DNA of 64,000 nt from Acidobacteriota bacterium (GCA_026394055.1 JAPKYZ010000043.1:1-64000); one strand, 5' to 3'. Positions 16,778 through 26,093 are shown, counted from the stretch's first letter. The notes: generated by a model not told the origin, from the letters alone. Translations and numbers: made by a program.

Positions 16778-17258
16778 CGGCCAAGTTCTTGGGCGCCCGC
16801 CCGTTGGCTGCGGCAGCGGCGGGAGGGCGCCAAGAATCTGGCGTTTGGCAATTGCTCAACTCGGGTGAAACACCGTGTCAGGCTCAAAGGGAATGACATG
16901 GCCGGGTGGGGCGTTAAGGTGGGCAAATAGAAGATAGTATGGGAGTTACAACAGGTAGGAAATGGGGAACGGGGAACGGCCTGGAAGTCCTTTGAGCCTT
17001 TCGGGTCTTGCATTGCACCTCTAGCCGTGCATGCAGCGGGCCAAACGCGCCCGTCCCCCTACCGCCGCCCCGCACTCCACGGGGGCTCTGCTAGCAAACT
17101 CGTTTCAGGTCCGCGCCATAACTCTACTCATTGGCCACTCATTGGCCACCCAAGGGGCGCCGTCCCGGCCCCTCAAGCGCCATCGCACAACCGTCATCCC
17201 TTCCTCATCATCTAGTCAACTTAGACTTGTAAACTAGCTCATTTCTGGGAGGAAATGC
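16778..17258. other. Long intergenic region before TonB receptor
   Basis: No coding frame of credible composition lies here. It opens with a long imperfect inverted repeat (16781-16841). In the middle, around 17130-17150, TTGGCCACTCA is tandemly repeated. The right end holds the receptor's ribosome-binding site GGGAGGAAATGC before the ATG at 17259. The region probably carries the receptor promoter, but I cannot point to a convincing -35/-10 pair. Confidence 0.5.
16781..16841. repeat. Imperfect inverted repeat after the 15569 gene
   Basis: The left arm (about 16781-16803) and right arm (about 16818-16841) pair over roughly 20 positions, including TTCTTGGGCGCCC against GGGCGCCAAGAA with one bulge. 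It starts 4 bp after the stop at 16777. There is no T-run, so it could be a stabilising 3' hairpin or a mobile REP-type palindrome rather than an intrinsic terminator. Confidence 0.5.
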
Positions 17259-20200
17259 ATGACTAGACTGCGCCTGATGGCGGCTTTGGCTTTGCTTTGG
17301 ATGACGCCGGTGGTGAAGGCTCAATTTGAAACGGCGACGGTGCTGGGCAGCGTGCGCGATGCGTCCGGGGCGGTGATTCCGGGGGCGGCGGTGGCGCTGG
17401 AAAGCCTGGAGACCGGCGTGGTGACCCGCGGGCTGACCGACGAGACCGGCAACTACGAGTTCTTTAACGTCCGCATCGGGCGGTACACGGTGAAGGTGAC
17501 CAAGGAAGGCTTCGCTCCGGCCCAGGCGGCCGAGTTTACGGTGGTGGTGGGGGCGCGGCAGAGAGTGGATCTGGTGATCCGCGTTGGTTCAACCTCCGAG
17601 ACCATCACGGTGAGTGATGTGGCCCGCGTGCTGGAAGGCGATTCAAGCGATCGCGGCCAGATCATCACGCGCGAAAACATCGTCAACCTGCCGCTGAACG
17701 GACGTTCCTACGCCGATCTGGCGTTGCTCGCGCCGGGCGTACGATCGAGCGCGTTTGCCTACACGGGCGAAGGCGGACGGGCGCGGAATGCGTCGTTCAA
17801 CGTCAACGGCATGCGCTCCTCACTGAACAACTTCATCATTGATGGCGTCGACAACAACTCTTACGGCACCTCCAACCAGGGCTTCTCGAACCAGGTGGTG
17901 CAGCTGGCGCCGGATGCGGTGGCGGAGTTTAAGGTGGTGACCAACAACTTCTCAGCCGAATACGGCCGTGCCGGTGGCGCCATCATCAACGCCAGCGTGC
18001 GCAGCGGCTCCAATGCGGTGCACGGAGCCGTCTGGGAGTTTTTGCGGAACACGCAGTTAAACGCCATCGGCTTCTTTCAACCGGCGGGCGGAAAAAAACC
18101 GACCCTGGTGCAGAACCAGTTTGGCGGTGCGGTAGGCGGCCCGATCCGGCGTGACAAGCTGTTCTATTTCGCCAACTACGAAGGCTTCCGGCGCTCCACC
18201 ACCTCGTTTGCACTGGCGACGATTGCCACGGCGGAGCAGCGCAATGGCCAGATTCTCGATGGCGCCGGCCTGCCGCTGGCGCTCCGGAATCCGCTGACGG
18301 GGGGCGTCTATGCCGACGGCCGCATCCCCGCTTCCGAGATCACCGCCTTTGGCCGCAAGGTACTCAATGAACTGCCGGCGCCCAACCGTCCCGGCTTGGC
18401 CAACAACTTTGAGGCGCTGCCTCTGGCGCAGCAGCAGGACGACAAGGGCGACATCAAAGTGGACTACTACGTGTCGAGCAAAGTGAACGTGTTCGGCCGC
18501 TACAGCCACCGGTTGGCGAACGCCTTTGAGGCGGCTAGCCTGCCGGCGCCCTCCGGCGGGTCCAGCAACGGCTTTGTCCGCGAGATGAACCGGCAAGGCG
18601 TGTTTGGCCTGAACTACACGCTGAATTCCACTTCCGTGCTCGATTTCCGGATGGGGCTGTCCCGCAGCGAAGGCGGCCGCCGTCCGATCGACTTGGGCCA
18701 GGGCAACATGAAGACGCTGTACGGCATCTCCGGCCTCACCGAGGATCCGGAGTACGCGGGCGGCCTCAACACCCAGAACATTGGCGGCTACACCAGCCTG
18801 GGCCGGCAGGCCAGCAACCCGCAGTTCCAGAATCCGACGGTGTTCAACCCCAAGGTGAACTACTCCAAGTCCTTGGGCCGCTGGAGCCTGAAGGCCGGCT
18901 ATGAGCATCAGCGCGTGCACACCGAGATCCAGGATTTCACGCCCCAGTATGGCCGCGATAGCTACAGCGGCCAGTTCACGCGGCCCGATGGCCGGGCGGC
19001 CAACAGCATCTACAACATTGCGGATTTTCTGCTGGGGCTCCGCAACAACTATGACGCGGCCAACGTGCTGGTGGCGCAGTACCGGCAGCAGATGCACTTT
19101 GGCTATGTCCAGACGGACTGGAAGTTCTCGCCGCGGTTGACCGTGAATCTGGGTGTGCGGTATGAGTTTGCGACACCCCAGTATGAGGCCCAAAACCGGC
19201 TTTCCAACTTTGACCCTGCCACGCGCACGCTGGTGGCCGCCAAGGATGGGTCCATCCGCAGCCGCACCGGCATTGACCCGGACTTCAACAACTGGGCGCC
19301 GCGCCTTGGTATCGCCTACACGGTGACGCCCAAAACCGTCATCCGCACCGGCTTCGGGATGAGCTACATCCACTTCAACCGCATGGGCGGCGAAAACATT
19401 CTGGCGGGCAATATCCCGTGGGTCCTGCGGCCCAGCATCGCCCAGCTGCCGACGCAAGGCCGTTGCGCCGCCGGACAGGCGCCCCAGACCTGCTTCCGTC
19501 CCACCCAGGATGGCTACCCGGAAGGCTTCCTGGACCCCAAAAACGTCAGCACGCTGACGACGCGGACGCTGCACATCCCCACGGATCTGCGCACGGCGTA
19601 CTCGATGAATTGGCACTTTTCGATCCAGCGCGAGATCGCGCGCAATCTGGTGCTCGACATCGGCTATGTCGGCAACAAGTCGGAGAAGCTGATGATCCTG
19701 GGCGACTTGAACATGGCCCGCGTCAATGCGCCGGGTGAGAACCTGACCGTGGAACAGCGCCGGCCGATCGCGGGCTTTACCCAGATCCAGTCGGCTCCGG
19801 CGTTGGGCTTTGCCAACTACAACGCCCTGCAGGTCCGGCTGGAGCGGCGCTTCACCTCCGGCCTCTACCTGCTGAACTCCTTCACCTGGTCGAAGGCCTT
19901 GGACAACGCGGCCGGGCATCTGGAGACCTTCTATGGCGATGATTCGCGCACGAATATCTTCAATTTGAGCAACGAAAAGGGCGTCTCCAGCTATCACCAG
20001 ACGCTGAATAACACGACGACCGTGGTGTGGGACTTGCCGTTTGGCCGGGGCAAGAAGTTCGGCGCCCATTGGAATCGCGCGGCTGACGCGTTGCTGGGCG
20101 GGTGGCGGGCCACGTTGATCAACACCATGACCAGCGGCCTGCCGGGAACGCTCCGCTACAACGCGGTGGCCCGGCAGAACATCGGCACCGTAGGGGTGGC

Positions 20201-20558
20201 GGTCCGGCCTAACGTCACCGGCGCCAGCCTCTACTTCCCCGACAGCCAGCGGGACTGGTTCCGTTGGTTGGACCCGGCGGCCGTCCAAGTGGTGGACCCC
20301 AGCCAGGGCAGCCCCTTCGGCAACTCCGGCCGCGGCACCGTGCGCGGTGAGCCGTTCTATCAGGCTGATCTCGGTTTGCACAAGACCTTCACGCTGACCG
20401 AGCGGTTCAACCTGGAGTTCCGTTCCGAGGCGTTCAATCTGCTGAACTCGACCAACTTTCTGGTGCCAGATACCAACCGGTCTAACCTGACCTACGGCAC
20501 CGTGACGGGCACCCGGGCAGCGCGCCAGGCACAGTTCGCCCTGAAGCTGATCTTCTGA
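17259..20558 (+). CDS. TonB-dependent receptor, Oar-like
   Basis: A 1099-aa outer-membrane receptor. A signal peptide (to VKA-QF, about residue 22) is followed by a carboxypeptidase-regulatory/CnaB-like domain (about 24-100: VLGSVRDASGAVIPGA, DETGNYEF). Then come a plug domain (NGRSYADLALLAPGV, VNGMRSSLNNFIIDGVDNN) and a large beta-barrel ending in LKLIF with terminal Phe. No TonB box is obvious. Such receptors are abundant in Acidobacteriota and are thought to import oligosaccharides or other large substrates; the ligand is not readable. It has a strong Shine-Dalgarno (GGGAGG) and its own terminator. A 1204-aa paralogue lies at 50156. Confidence 0.93.
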   Translation: MTRLRLMAALALLWMTPVVKAQFETATVLGSVRDASGAVIPGAAVALESLETGVVTRGLTDETGNYEFFNVRIGRYTVKVTKEGFAPAQAAEFTVVVGARQRVDLVIRVGSTSETITVSDVARVLEGDSSDRGQIITRENIVNLPLNGRSYADLALLAPGVRSSAFAYTGEGGRARNASFNVNGMRSSLNNFIIDGVDNNSYGTSNQGFSNQVVQLAPDAVAEFKVVTNNFSAEYGRAGGAIINASVRSGSNAVHGAVWEFLRNTQLNAIGFFQPAGGKKPTLVQNQFGGAVGGPIRRDKLFYFANYEGFRRSTTSFALATIATAEQRNGQILDGAGLPLALRNPLTGGVYADGRIPASEITAFGRKVLNELPAPNRPGLANNFEALPLAQQQDDKGDIKVDYYVSSKVNVFGRYSHRLANAFEAASLPAPSGGSSNGFVREMNRQGVFGLNYTLNSTSVLDFRMGLSRSEGGRRPIDLGQGNMKTLYGISGLTEDPEYAGGLNTQNIGGYTSLGRQASNPQFQNPTVFNPKVNYSKSLGRWSLKAGYEHQRVHTEIQDFTPQYGRDSYSGQFTRPDGRAANSIYNIADFLLGLRNNYDAANVLVAQYRQQMHFGYVQTDWKFSPRLTVNLGVRYEFATPQYEAQNRLSNFDPATRTLVAAKDGSIRSRTGIDPDFNNWAPRLGIAYTVTPKTVIRTGFGMSYIHFNRMGGENILAGNIPWVLRPSIAQLPTQGRCAAGQAPQTCFRPTQDGYPEGFLDPKNVSTLTTRTLHIPTDLRTAYSMNWHFSIQREIARNLVLDIGYVGNKSEKLMILGDLNMARVNAPGENLTVEQRRPIAGFTQIQSAPALGFANYNALQVRLERRFTSGLYLLNSFTWSKALDNAAGHLETFYGDDSRTNIFNLSNEKGVSSYHQTLNNTTTVVWDLPFGRGKKFGAHWNRAADALLGGWRATLINTMTSGLPGTLRYNAVARQNIGTVGVAVRPNVTGASLYFPDSQRDWFRWLDPAAVQVVDPSQGSPFGNSGRGTVRGEPFYQADLGLHKTFTLTERFNLEFRSEAFNLLNSTNFLVPDTNRSNLTYGTVTGTRAARQAQFALKLIF

Positions 20559-20576
20559 TCCAGCTGACATTCCATC

Positions 20577-20607
20577 GGGGGCCGCTCTTCGGGGCGGCCC
20601 CTTTTTT
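20577..20607 (+). terminator. Rho-independent terminator of TonB receptor
   Basis: An 8-bp GC stem (GGGGCCGC, 20577-20584, with GCGGCCCC, 20594-20601) is followed by six T residues. It starts 18 bp after the receptor stop codon. Confidence 0.9.
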
Positions 20608-20613
20608 ACGTGT

Positions 20614-21120
20614 CTAGCGCCCCAGGTAGGCCCGGCAGCGTTCCGGCTGGTGGCAGTTGAGGAAGATAAAGAGCTCAGAGCGGATCTTCCAGCCGTTGGG
20701 CGTGCGCCGCCACATGGCCAGGTAGGTGCCGCCGAAGGCCTTCTGGCGGCTGGGATCATGGCCGAGCCAAGTGCCGTGCTCCGCCGCGAGATCGCCGCTT
20801 TGCGCAAGGCTCACCCGGTCCGTCACGCGCTCAAAGCGCACGGCTTGCCGATCGGCAAAGGTGCGGGTCATCGATTCGCGGTAGGCGGCCGCGGAGACGA
20901 TCTCGGTGCCGTTGCCGCGGATGCCGCGATAGTCCTCTGCCAGGCTCACGCCAAAGGCTTGGACATCGCCGCGTACGATCGCTTGATTGGAGGCCCGGCG
21001 CGCAGCCCGGATCTCCTGGTCCGCATTCTGGCTGGCCGCGCTCTGGTTGGCCGCACTCTGGCTGGCCGTACTTTGGCCCCACAGAGTGGCGGCGGATAGC
21101 AGGGCCCACATTGGTCTCAT
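20614..21120 (-). CDS. Secreted DUF4440/SnoaL-like protein
   Basis: A protein of about 168 aa with a short leader (MRPMWALLSAATLWGQS). A repetitive Gln/Ser/Ala linker is followed by an NTF2-like DUF4440 fold: ADQEIRAARRASNQAIVRGDVQAF, YRESMTRTFADR, and the end GTYLAMWRRTPNGWKIRSELFIF. DUF4440 domains bind small ligands or act as isomerase-like folds; the role is unknown. ATG 21120 is preferred because the upstream extension lacks leader character. The linker is encoded by a tandem repeat of about 15 bp (21029-21075). Confidence 0.75.
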   Translation of the reverse strand: MRPMWALLSAATLWGQSTASQSAANQSAASQNADQEIRAARRASNQAIVRGDVQAFGVSLAEDYRGIRGNGTEIVSAAAYRESMTRTFADRQAVRFERVTDRVSLAQSGDLAAEHGTWLGHDPSRQKAFGGTYLAMWRRTPNGWKIRSELFIFLNCHQPERCRAYLGR

Positions 21121-21182
21121 GCGGGGCAGAATAGCAGAGCCGCGGCCAGCCATTCCGCGCCGGTCCAGGTGTCCCGGCGAGC

Positions 21183-21218
21183 AAAAGAAAAGGGCCCCGG
21201 CAATCACGCCAGGGCCCC
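21183..21218 (-). terminator. Rho-independent terminator of the TolC gene
   Basis: On the minus strand a GC-rich stem (21192-21218, GGGGCCC against GGGCCCC with further pairing inside) is followed by TTTTCTTTT at 21183-21191. It lies 23 bp after the TolC stop codon. Confidence 0.85.
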
Positions 21219-21241
21219 AAGTTCAGAATCAGCAATCTCGG

Positions 21242-23167
21242 CTAGTTGGCCGGCGGCAAGGCGGTGGGAGAGCGCTTTACTTCGCCCTTCATCGCTTCAT
21301 TGATGTCGACGTTGTTGGCCTCGAGCACGCGGCCCAAGGCCACATCCAGGCCGTTCTTGGCCCGGCTGTAGTTGGACATCGCCGAGACTTCATTGGCCTG
21401 GGCCTGCACCAAGTCGCGTTGCGTTTGGACCACCACGAAGATGGTGGACGAACCGAGCGCAAACTTCTTCTGCTCCGCATCCAGCGTCTGCTCCTGCAAC
21501 ACGCGGGTCTTCTGCGCGGACTGGTAATTGGCACGCGCTTGCAGCAGCGCGATCACCGCGTTCTGCACGTCCACGCGAATCGAATTCAGCTGGCGCTGCT
21601 CCTGCAGTTCTTGCTGGCGGAGGCGCAGCGTGTCGTTGGTGATATCGGCCTGCGCGGCGCGGTTGCGCAGCGGGACGTTCAACTGGAAGCCCACCGCATA
21701 GTCGGGGAAGTTGCGGCGGAACAACTGGCCGTAGAAATCGCCAACGCCGCCCAGGAAGTAGGGGTCCGCGCCGGGGCGGGTGGAAGGCAGCAAGGGGTTA
21801 CGGGTACCCACCAAGCCGTTGTTGGTGCCGGACGCGAAGACGTCCAGCGAAGGCAGCAGCGCATTGCGGGAGCCGTTGAGGCCGATCTTGGTGTTATCGA
21901 TCTGGATGCGCGTCTGTTCAATCTCCGGCCGCTGGGCCAAAGCCTGATCCATCAACTGGGCCAGATTCGGCACCGGGTCGTTGGCGGGCACCGGCAGCGT
22001 GTCGGTGGGAATGATGCGGGCGTCGCGGAAGGTGGGGCTGACCACGCCGGTGCGGCTCAGCTGATTCTTGAGAATCGTTTCCTGCTGCAGCACCCGGGTC
22101 TCGGAGACGGTCAAGTCGGTCTGCGTCTGGGCCAGCTGCGCTTCTGCGCGGACCACTTCAATCGGCGCCAGCGTGCCGATCTCGACCTGCTTTTTGTTGT
22201 CCTCGTACAGCTTCTGGGCCAACGCCACGGCCTGATTGCGGACCTTCAGGTCTTCATTGAAGCTGACCAGGTCGAGATAGAGGTTCACGGTGGAGCGCAC
22301 GGTCTCGATCACCTGCTGCTTGAAGGTGATGTCGGAGACCTTCAGGTTGTTCTTCGAGATCTTGATGTTGCGGGAGTTGGCCGCCATCCCGAAGCCTTGC
22401 AGCAACCGTTGCGTAATCTGCAACTGGAAGTTGCCGCGGTAGAAGGGATTCAAGTCGTTGTTGGGCGAGTTGGTGGAGATCTTGTTTTGCTGCCAGGAGA
22501 AGGTGACGCCGGTACCGGTCAGCCACTGCTTGGAGAGCGACGAGTTGAAGGTCTGCGAATCTGTATTCAGCGCCGTCAAGCCGCTCGTGAAAGAGTTGGT
22601 CTGCGGGCTGGCGCTCTTGGCCTTCTGGAAGCTGAACGCCAGGTTGGGATCAAGGTTGGGGATCGCGCTGCCGGTCACCTGGAACACGGTGCCCGACTGC
22701 GAAGTGGCCGTCGCCGTGCCACCGCCGCCTTGACCGCCGCCCGCGCCACCGCCACCGGTGACGAAGTTGACCGCCGACTGGGCTCCGGCCGTTACCGCAT
22801 TGCTGACGCCGCGGATCTGGCCGCCGGCTTGGGCACGCAGCAAGTCAGCCTGCGCCAACTTGGGGGTATAACGGGCCAGCTCAATATCGAGATTGTTCTC
22901 GAGCGCCAGGGCGATGGCGTCGGCCAGCGACAAGTAGATCTTGCCCGCCCGCAATAGGCTTTCCGCGCGATTAGAGTTGCGCAGGTTCACCGGATCAATA
23001 TTCTTCGGCTGATAAGGCCGGACGAAGGCATTTTTGCCCCAGTCGTTCCAGGACATACGCCCGGCCGGCGCGGCGGCTGGCGCAGCCGGAGCCTGTTGAG
23101 CGAAGCTCACCGGATGAATCATCACACCGACGCCAATGAGTGCAACTATAGATTGAACTGAACGCAT
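21242..23167 (-). CDS. TolC-family outer-membrane efflux protein
   Basis: A 641-aa TolC-like channel. A signal peptide (to FAQ-QAP) is followed by an Ala/Pro-rich stretch. Two outer-membrane-efflux repeats start near LYLSLADAIALALENNLDIELARY (about residues 77-100) and again around PNLAQLMDQALAQRPEIEQTRIQIDNTKIGLNGSRNALLPSLDVFAS. Long helical stretches such as LRQQELQEQRQLNSIRVDVQNAVIALLQARANYQSAQKTR form the periplasmic tunnel. A low-complexity GGGGAGGGQGGGG loop lies near residue 140. TolC proteins work with an inner-membrane pump and an adaptor; neither is adjacent. Confidence 0.9.
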   Translation of the reverse strand: MRSVQSIVALIGVGVMIHPVSFAQQAPAAPAAAPAGRMSWNDWGKNAFVRPYQPKNIDPVNLRNSNRAESLLRAGKIYLSLADAIALALENNLDIELARYTPKLAQADLLRAQAGGQIRGVSNAVTAGAQSAVNFVTGGGGAGGGQGGGGTATATSQSGTVFQVTGSAIPNLDPNLAFSFQKAKSASPQTNSFTSGLTALNTDSQTFNSSLSKQWLTGTGVTFSWQQNKISTNSPNNDLNPFYRGNFQLQITQRLLQGFGMAANSRNIKISKNNLKVSDITFKQQVIETVRSTVNLYLDLVSFNEDLKVRNQAVALAQKLYEDNKKQVEIGTLAPIEVVRAEAQLAQTQTDLTVSETRVLQQETILKNQLSRTGVVSPTFRDARIIPTDTLPVPANDPVPNLAQLMDQALAQRPEIEQTRIQIDNTKIGLNGSRNALLPSLDVFASGTNNGLVGTRNPLLPSTRPGADPYFLGGVGDFYGQLFRRNFPDYAVGFQLNVPLRNRAAQADITNDTLRLRQQELQEQRQLNSIRVDVQNAVIALLQARANYQSAQKTRVLQEQTLDAEQKKFALGSSTIFVVVQTQRDLVQAQANEVSAMSNYSRAKNGLDVALGRVLEANNVDINEAMKGEVKRSPTALPPAN

Positions 23168-23336
23168 TTACCCTGCCTTATGGTCTAAACGGGAATACCG
23201 AGCAAAGAGTTCCCGCTCGTCTCGGGGAATTCTTCATGGTATCGCTTTGGATCGCCTTCCGCTCAAAGTGTTCGCTTGTGGGACACAAGCCTTCTCCCGC
23301 GGACACCGCCACGTACATTGCTATTCTGAGTTTGCG

Positions 23337-23930
23337 GTGGACGATCAATCAACACTTTCTCTCTTTGATCGCACGGGAGCCCGGCTGAAAGGCCATTTTC
23401 GGCTGACCAGCGGTCTTCATAGCGATCAATATCTTCAATGCGCGCTGGTGCTGCAACATCCGGCCAACGCCTCCGAACTGGGAGCAGCCCTGGCGGACCG
23501 GCTCACCATAACCAACGAAGTTGCAGGTAAAGGGCCAATCACGCTGACCGTTTCGCCGGCCATGGGTGGCCTGATGATCGGCCATGAGGTGGCGCGTCAC
23601 CTGAATACCCGCCACATCTTTACCGAGCGGGACTCCGCAGGAAAGATGACGCTGCGCCGGGGGTTCAGCGTTACCCCGGGCGATGCCGCGGTGATTATTG
23701 AGGATGTCATCACCACCGGCGGCTCGACGCGCGAGGTGGTGGACTTGCTGCGCGAGCTGGGGGCCGACGTACGCGCCGCCGCCTCGATTATCGACCGCTC
23801 TGGTGGCACAGCCGATGTGGGGATTCCGCGCGTGGCGCTGGCCACGCTCCAGGTGCAGACCTGGGATCCGGCAGTCTGCCCGCTCTGCGCGGCCGGTGGC
23901 GAAGCCATCAAGCCGGGCTCCCGCAAGTAG
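23337..23930 (+). CDS. pyrE: Orotate phosphoribosyltransferase
   Basis: A 197-aa type I phosphoribosyltransferase that joins orotate to PRPP to make OMP in de novo pyrimidine synthesis. Visible are the N-terminal GHFRLTSGLHSDQYLQCALVLQHP, the SPAMGGLMIGHEVAR segment, the FTERDS loop and the PRPP motif VIIEDVITTGGST (about residues 119-131). The frame is open back to 23247, but GTG 23337 gives the usual N-terminus for the family; no strong Shine-Dalgarno is seen. It is divergent from the TolC gene and stands alone. Confidence 0.92.
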   Translation: MDDQSTLSLFDRTGARLKGHFRLTSGLHSDQYLQCALVLQHPANASELGAALADRLTITNEVAGKGPITLTVSPAMGGLMIGHEVARHLNTRHIFTERDSAGKMTLRRGFSVTPGDAAVIIEDVITTGGSTREVVDLLRELGADVRAAASIIDRSGGTADVGIPRVALATLQVQTWDPAVCPLCAAGGEAIKPGSRK

Positions 23931-23951
23931 TCCCGACGCGGCAAGCCCCGA

Positions 23952-24081
23952 GGTGGCGCAGGCTTCAGCCTGCAGCGGGACTTCAGCCCCGCCTGTTCAC
24001 GCAAACCACAGCAGCTCATGCTCTCCCTGAGCCCTACCGCAGCCTCTTCACTCCGCCCGCAGGCTGAAAGCCCGCGCCACC
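23952..24081. repeat. Inverted pair of repeat family A
   Basis: The plus copy at 23952-24000 contains the palindromic core GCAGGCTTCAGCCTGC and a GCGGGACTTCAGCCCCGC hairpin. An inverted partner at 24055-24081 (GCAGGCTGAAAGCCCGCGCC) lies inside the 3' end of the cytochrome gene on the minus strand. The plus copy is identical over 31 bases to the copy at 32771. It sits between convergent pyrE and cytochrome genes. Confidence 0.8.
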
Positions 24082-24762
24082 TTGCGTCGGCTGCGTTTTG
24101 GCCGGTGAGGGTTTCGCGATCGCGGTGCGGAAGTAGCCCTTCACGGGACCATTGGCTTCAAGGCGCGTGCCCGCAGGCAGAGCCATGGGGGTCCGCAGCC
24201 GGTAGACCGTGGCCGCGCGGGGAGCGGTGAGCACCCACAGCAATGGCTCGATGCGGCCATCGCTGAAGTGTGCCGTCACCCGCACGGGCGCCGCGGCTTC
24301 AAGAGCAGTCAAAGTGGTGCTGGCGAAGATATGCATCTGCGCTGAGATCGGCCGCAGTAGCCCGAGCGGGCGTGCCAGTGGCTCCGGCGCACGGGGCGCG
24401 GGCGGCAGCAGGTTGGGGTCCCCTTCGGGCGCGCCACCTTCCACCCATTCCGCGATCAGGATCAGCTCTTCCTGGGTAAGGCCGTGGTCCGGAGAGAAGT
24501 CGCCGAAGCCCTTGACGGCTCCCCAGGGCGGCATGCGACGGGTGAGCACTTCTTCCTGCATCGCTTTGGCCCAGGGGCGGGCCAGCTCATAATTATCCAG
24601 GCGCACCGCCGCGGCCGCGCCATCGGGCCGGTGGCAGGAAAGGCAGCGCTGGTTGACGATGCGCACGATCTCTTTCGACCAGGTGATTTTGGTCGAAATC
24701 GTGATGTGCGCAAAAAGAGAGGCCGCCGGCAGAGCGGCGGCCATCAACAGTTTCAACTTCAC
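24034..24762 (-). CDS. Secreted one-haem cytochrome c protein
   Basis: A 242-aa protein with a signal peptide (MKLKLLMAAALPAASLFAH) and one c-type haem site, C40-L-S-C43-H44. Then comes the helix ARPWAKAMQEEVLTRRMPPW and EWVEGGAPEG, as in the three larger neighbours. The C-terminal half is short and lacks the copper-ligand set of those neighbours, so it may be a truncated relative or a dedicated electron carrier. Its last residues (GGAGFQPAGG) are encoded by a copy of repeat family A, so the original end has probably been replaced. It lies 35 bp after the next gene upstream. Confidence 0.8.
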   Translation of the reverse strand: MKLKLLMAAALPAASLFAHITISTKITWSKEIVRIVNQRCLSCHRPDGAAAAVRLDNYELARPWAKAMQEEVLTRRMPPWGAVKGFGDFSPDHGLTQEELILIAEWVEGGAPEGDPNLLPPAPRAPEPLARPLGLLRPISAQMHIFASTTLTALEAAAPVRVTAHFSDGRIEPLLWVLTAPRAATVYRLRTPMALPAGTRLEANGPVKGYFRTAIAKPSPAKTQPTQGGAGFQPAGGVKRLR

Positions 24763-24797
24763 AAGTTCAACTTCACAGGAGACTCAAAGCCTGCAAG

Positions 24798-26093
24798 CTA
24801 TTCTTCCGTCTTGGGCGGCAGTTGCTTGCGCTGGAACCAGCTGTTGCGGTCGTGACGGGCATCAATCGCCACGTCAAAGAAGCCGTACATCATCTCTTCC
24901 CAGCTCTGTTCGCCCCAGGTGACGGTGGCTTTGGGGTCCGGGTTGTAGATGTTGTTGGCCGAGTTATCGAAGTATCCAACCGCTTCCAGCTTCATCCCGG
25001 CCTTCATCAGCATGGGCTTTTCCAGCTTGTAGGTCAGCTGCCAGTTGAAGTCGTACTTGTTCACCTTGAGCAGCGTCTCCTTCTGGTCCTCATTGATGAA
25101 GTTCATCTCGAAGGCCTTGCCGCGCAGGTGCATGTGGGGGAAGAAGCTCATCAGGGTGGCGTCATTGCGGAACGTCCAGGTGCCTGCAACGCGGTGGTTG
25201 TCAGCCCCTGGAGGAATCGCAAAGCCATCGTTACCCGCCGTCAGCGTCATGATCCGCTCCTCAGGCGCCTGCTTGGAATAGACCAAGCCGATCTTGGTCA
25301 TGTCGGAGGTGTCCTTTTTGGTGGACGTGTAGTGCATCTGGAACACAAGATCGGAGCCAGCCGGGAGAAGCTTGGCCTGCGTGGGCTTCCAGATATCGGG
25401 CAGATTGCCCGGGGTGTAGATGTGCAGAATCTCATTGCCGCCGCCGCCCACGTCAATGCGCCGGTCTTTCCCGGTGCGGTTGGGGATGTAGGGCACGCCG
25501 GGCTCCGCCTCGCGCAGCCACTTGGATTTCGCGTCACGGATGAAAACCACAATGTGGTGGACGACGCTACGGTCACTGGGCCGCGCTTCCACCATGTTCA
25601 CCCACTTGTCTTCCGTCAAGCCCGTGGGGATGACGATGTACTGGTAGTCGATCTTGGAGCCCGCCTGGACCGGGAAGGGCTTGGTCATACCGACCACCAG
25701 ATCCGGCGTCGGGATGTTCCAGCCGTCCACAAACGTCCGAGGTCCGCGCTTGTCCTTCTGGTTACCCTCCGGCGCGCCCGCGTCCACCCAAGCCGTGATG
25801 GTGTCGATCTCGGTCTGCGACATCGACCGGTCGTTGGAAAACTTGCCATGGTTGGCATCGGCAAACCACGGGGGCATCTTCTTGGAGGACACGGACGCCT
25901 TGATGGCTTTGGCCCAAGGGCGTACGTCCTGATAGCTCATCAGGGGCATCGGGCCGATTTCACCGGCGCGGTGGCATTCCTGGCACCGATTCATCATGAT
26001 CGGCTCGACGTCCTTGTAATACGTCGGCTTCTCGGTGGCAGGCCCAGCCAGCAGCGCGGTAGCGCCCAGGCTGAAAATGGCGGCAAGCTTCAT
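24798..26093 (-). CDS. Cytochrome c - PHM-like copper monooxygenase fusion 1
   Basis: A 431-aa secreted protein (signal peptide to LAG-PA). The N-terminal domain binds one haem c (C37-Q-E-C40-H41) and ends near AWVDAGAPEG (about residue 110). The C-terminal part shows the six copper ligands of peptidylglycine alpha-hydroxylating monooxygenase in order and spacing: H179-H180 (VVHHIVVF), H254 (QMHYTS), H320 and H322 (PHMHLRGK), and a Met in WEEMMYG (401/402). An ascorbate-type hydroxylase fed by the haem is an inference. The ATG at 26093 has AAGGAG in front. It is paralogous to the genes at 26815 and 28337. Confidence 0.82.
   Translation of the reverse strand: MKLAAIFSLGATALLAGPATEKPTYYKDVEPIMMNRCQECHRAGEIGPMPLMSYQDVRPWAKAIKASVSSKKMPPWFADANHGKFSNDRSMSQTEIDTITAWVDAGAPEGNQKDKRGPRTFVDGWNIPTPDLVVGMTKPFPVQAGSKIDYQYIVIPTGLTEDKWVNMVEARPSDRSVVHHIVVFIRDAKSKWLREAEPGVPYIPNRTGKDRRIDVGGGGNEILHIYTPGNLPDIWKPTQAKLLPAGSDLVFQMHYTSTKKDTSDMTKIGLVYSKQAPEERIMTLTAGNDGFAIPPGADNHRVAGTWTFRNDATLMSFFPHMHLRGKAFEMNFINEDQKETLLKVNKYDFNWQLTYKLEKPMLMKAGMKLEAVGYFDNSANNIYNPDPKATVTWGEQSWEEMMYGFFDVAIDARHDRNSWFQRKQLPPKTEE

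Noticed and set aside
18057-20807. A 916-aa open frame on the minus strand
   Set aside because: It is antisense to the first TonB receptor; its composition is typical of a third-position-GC shadow and it shows no domain.
20987-22957. A 656-aa open frame on the plus strand
   Set aside because: It is antisense to the TolC gene and crosses a terminator and a separate gene; no motif.
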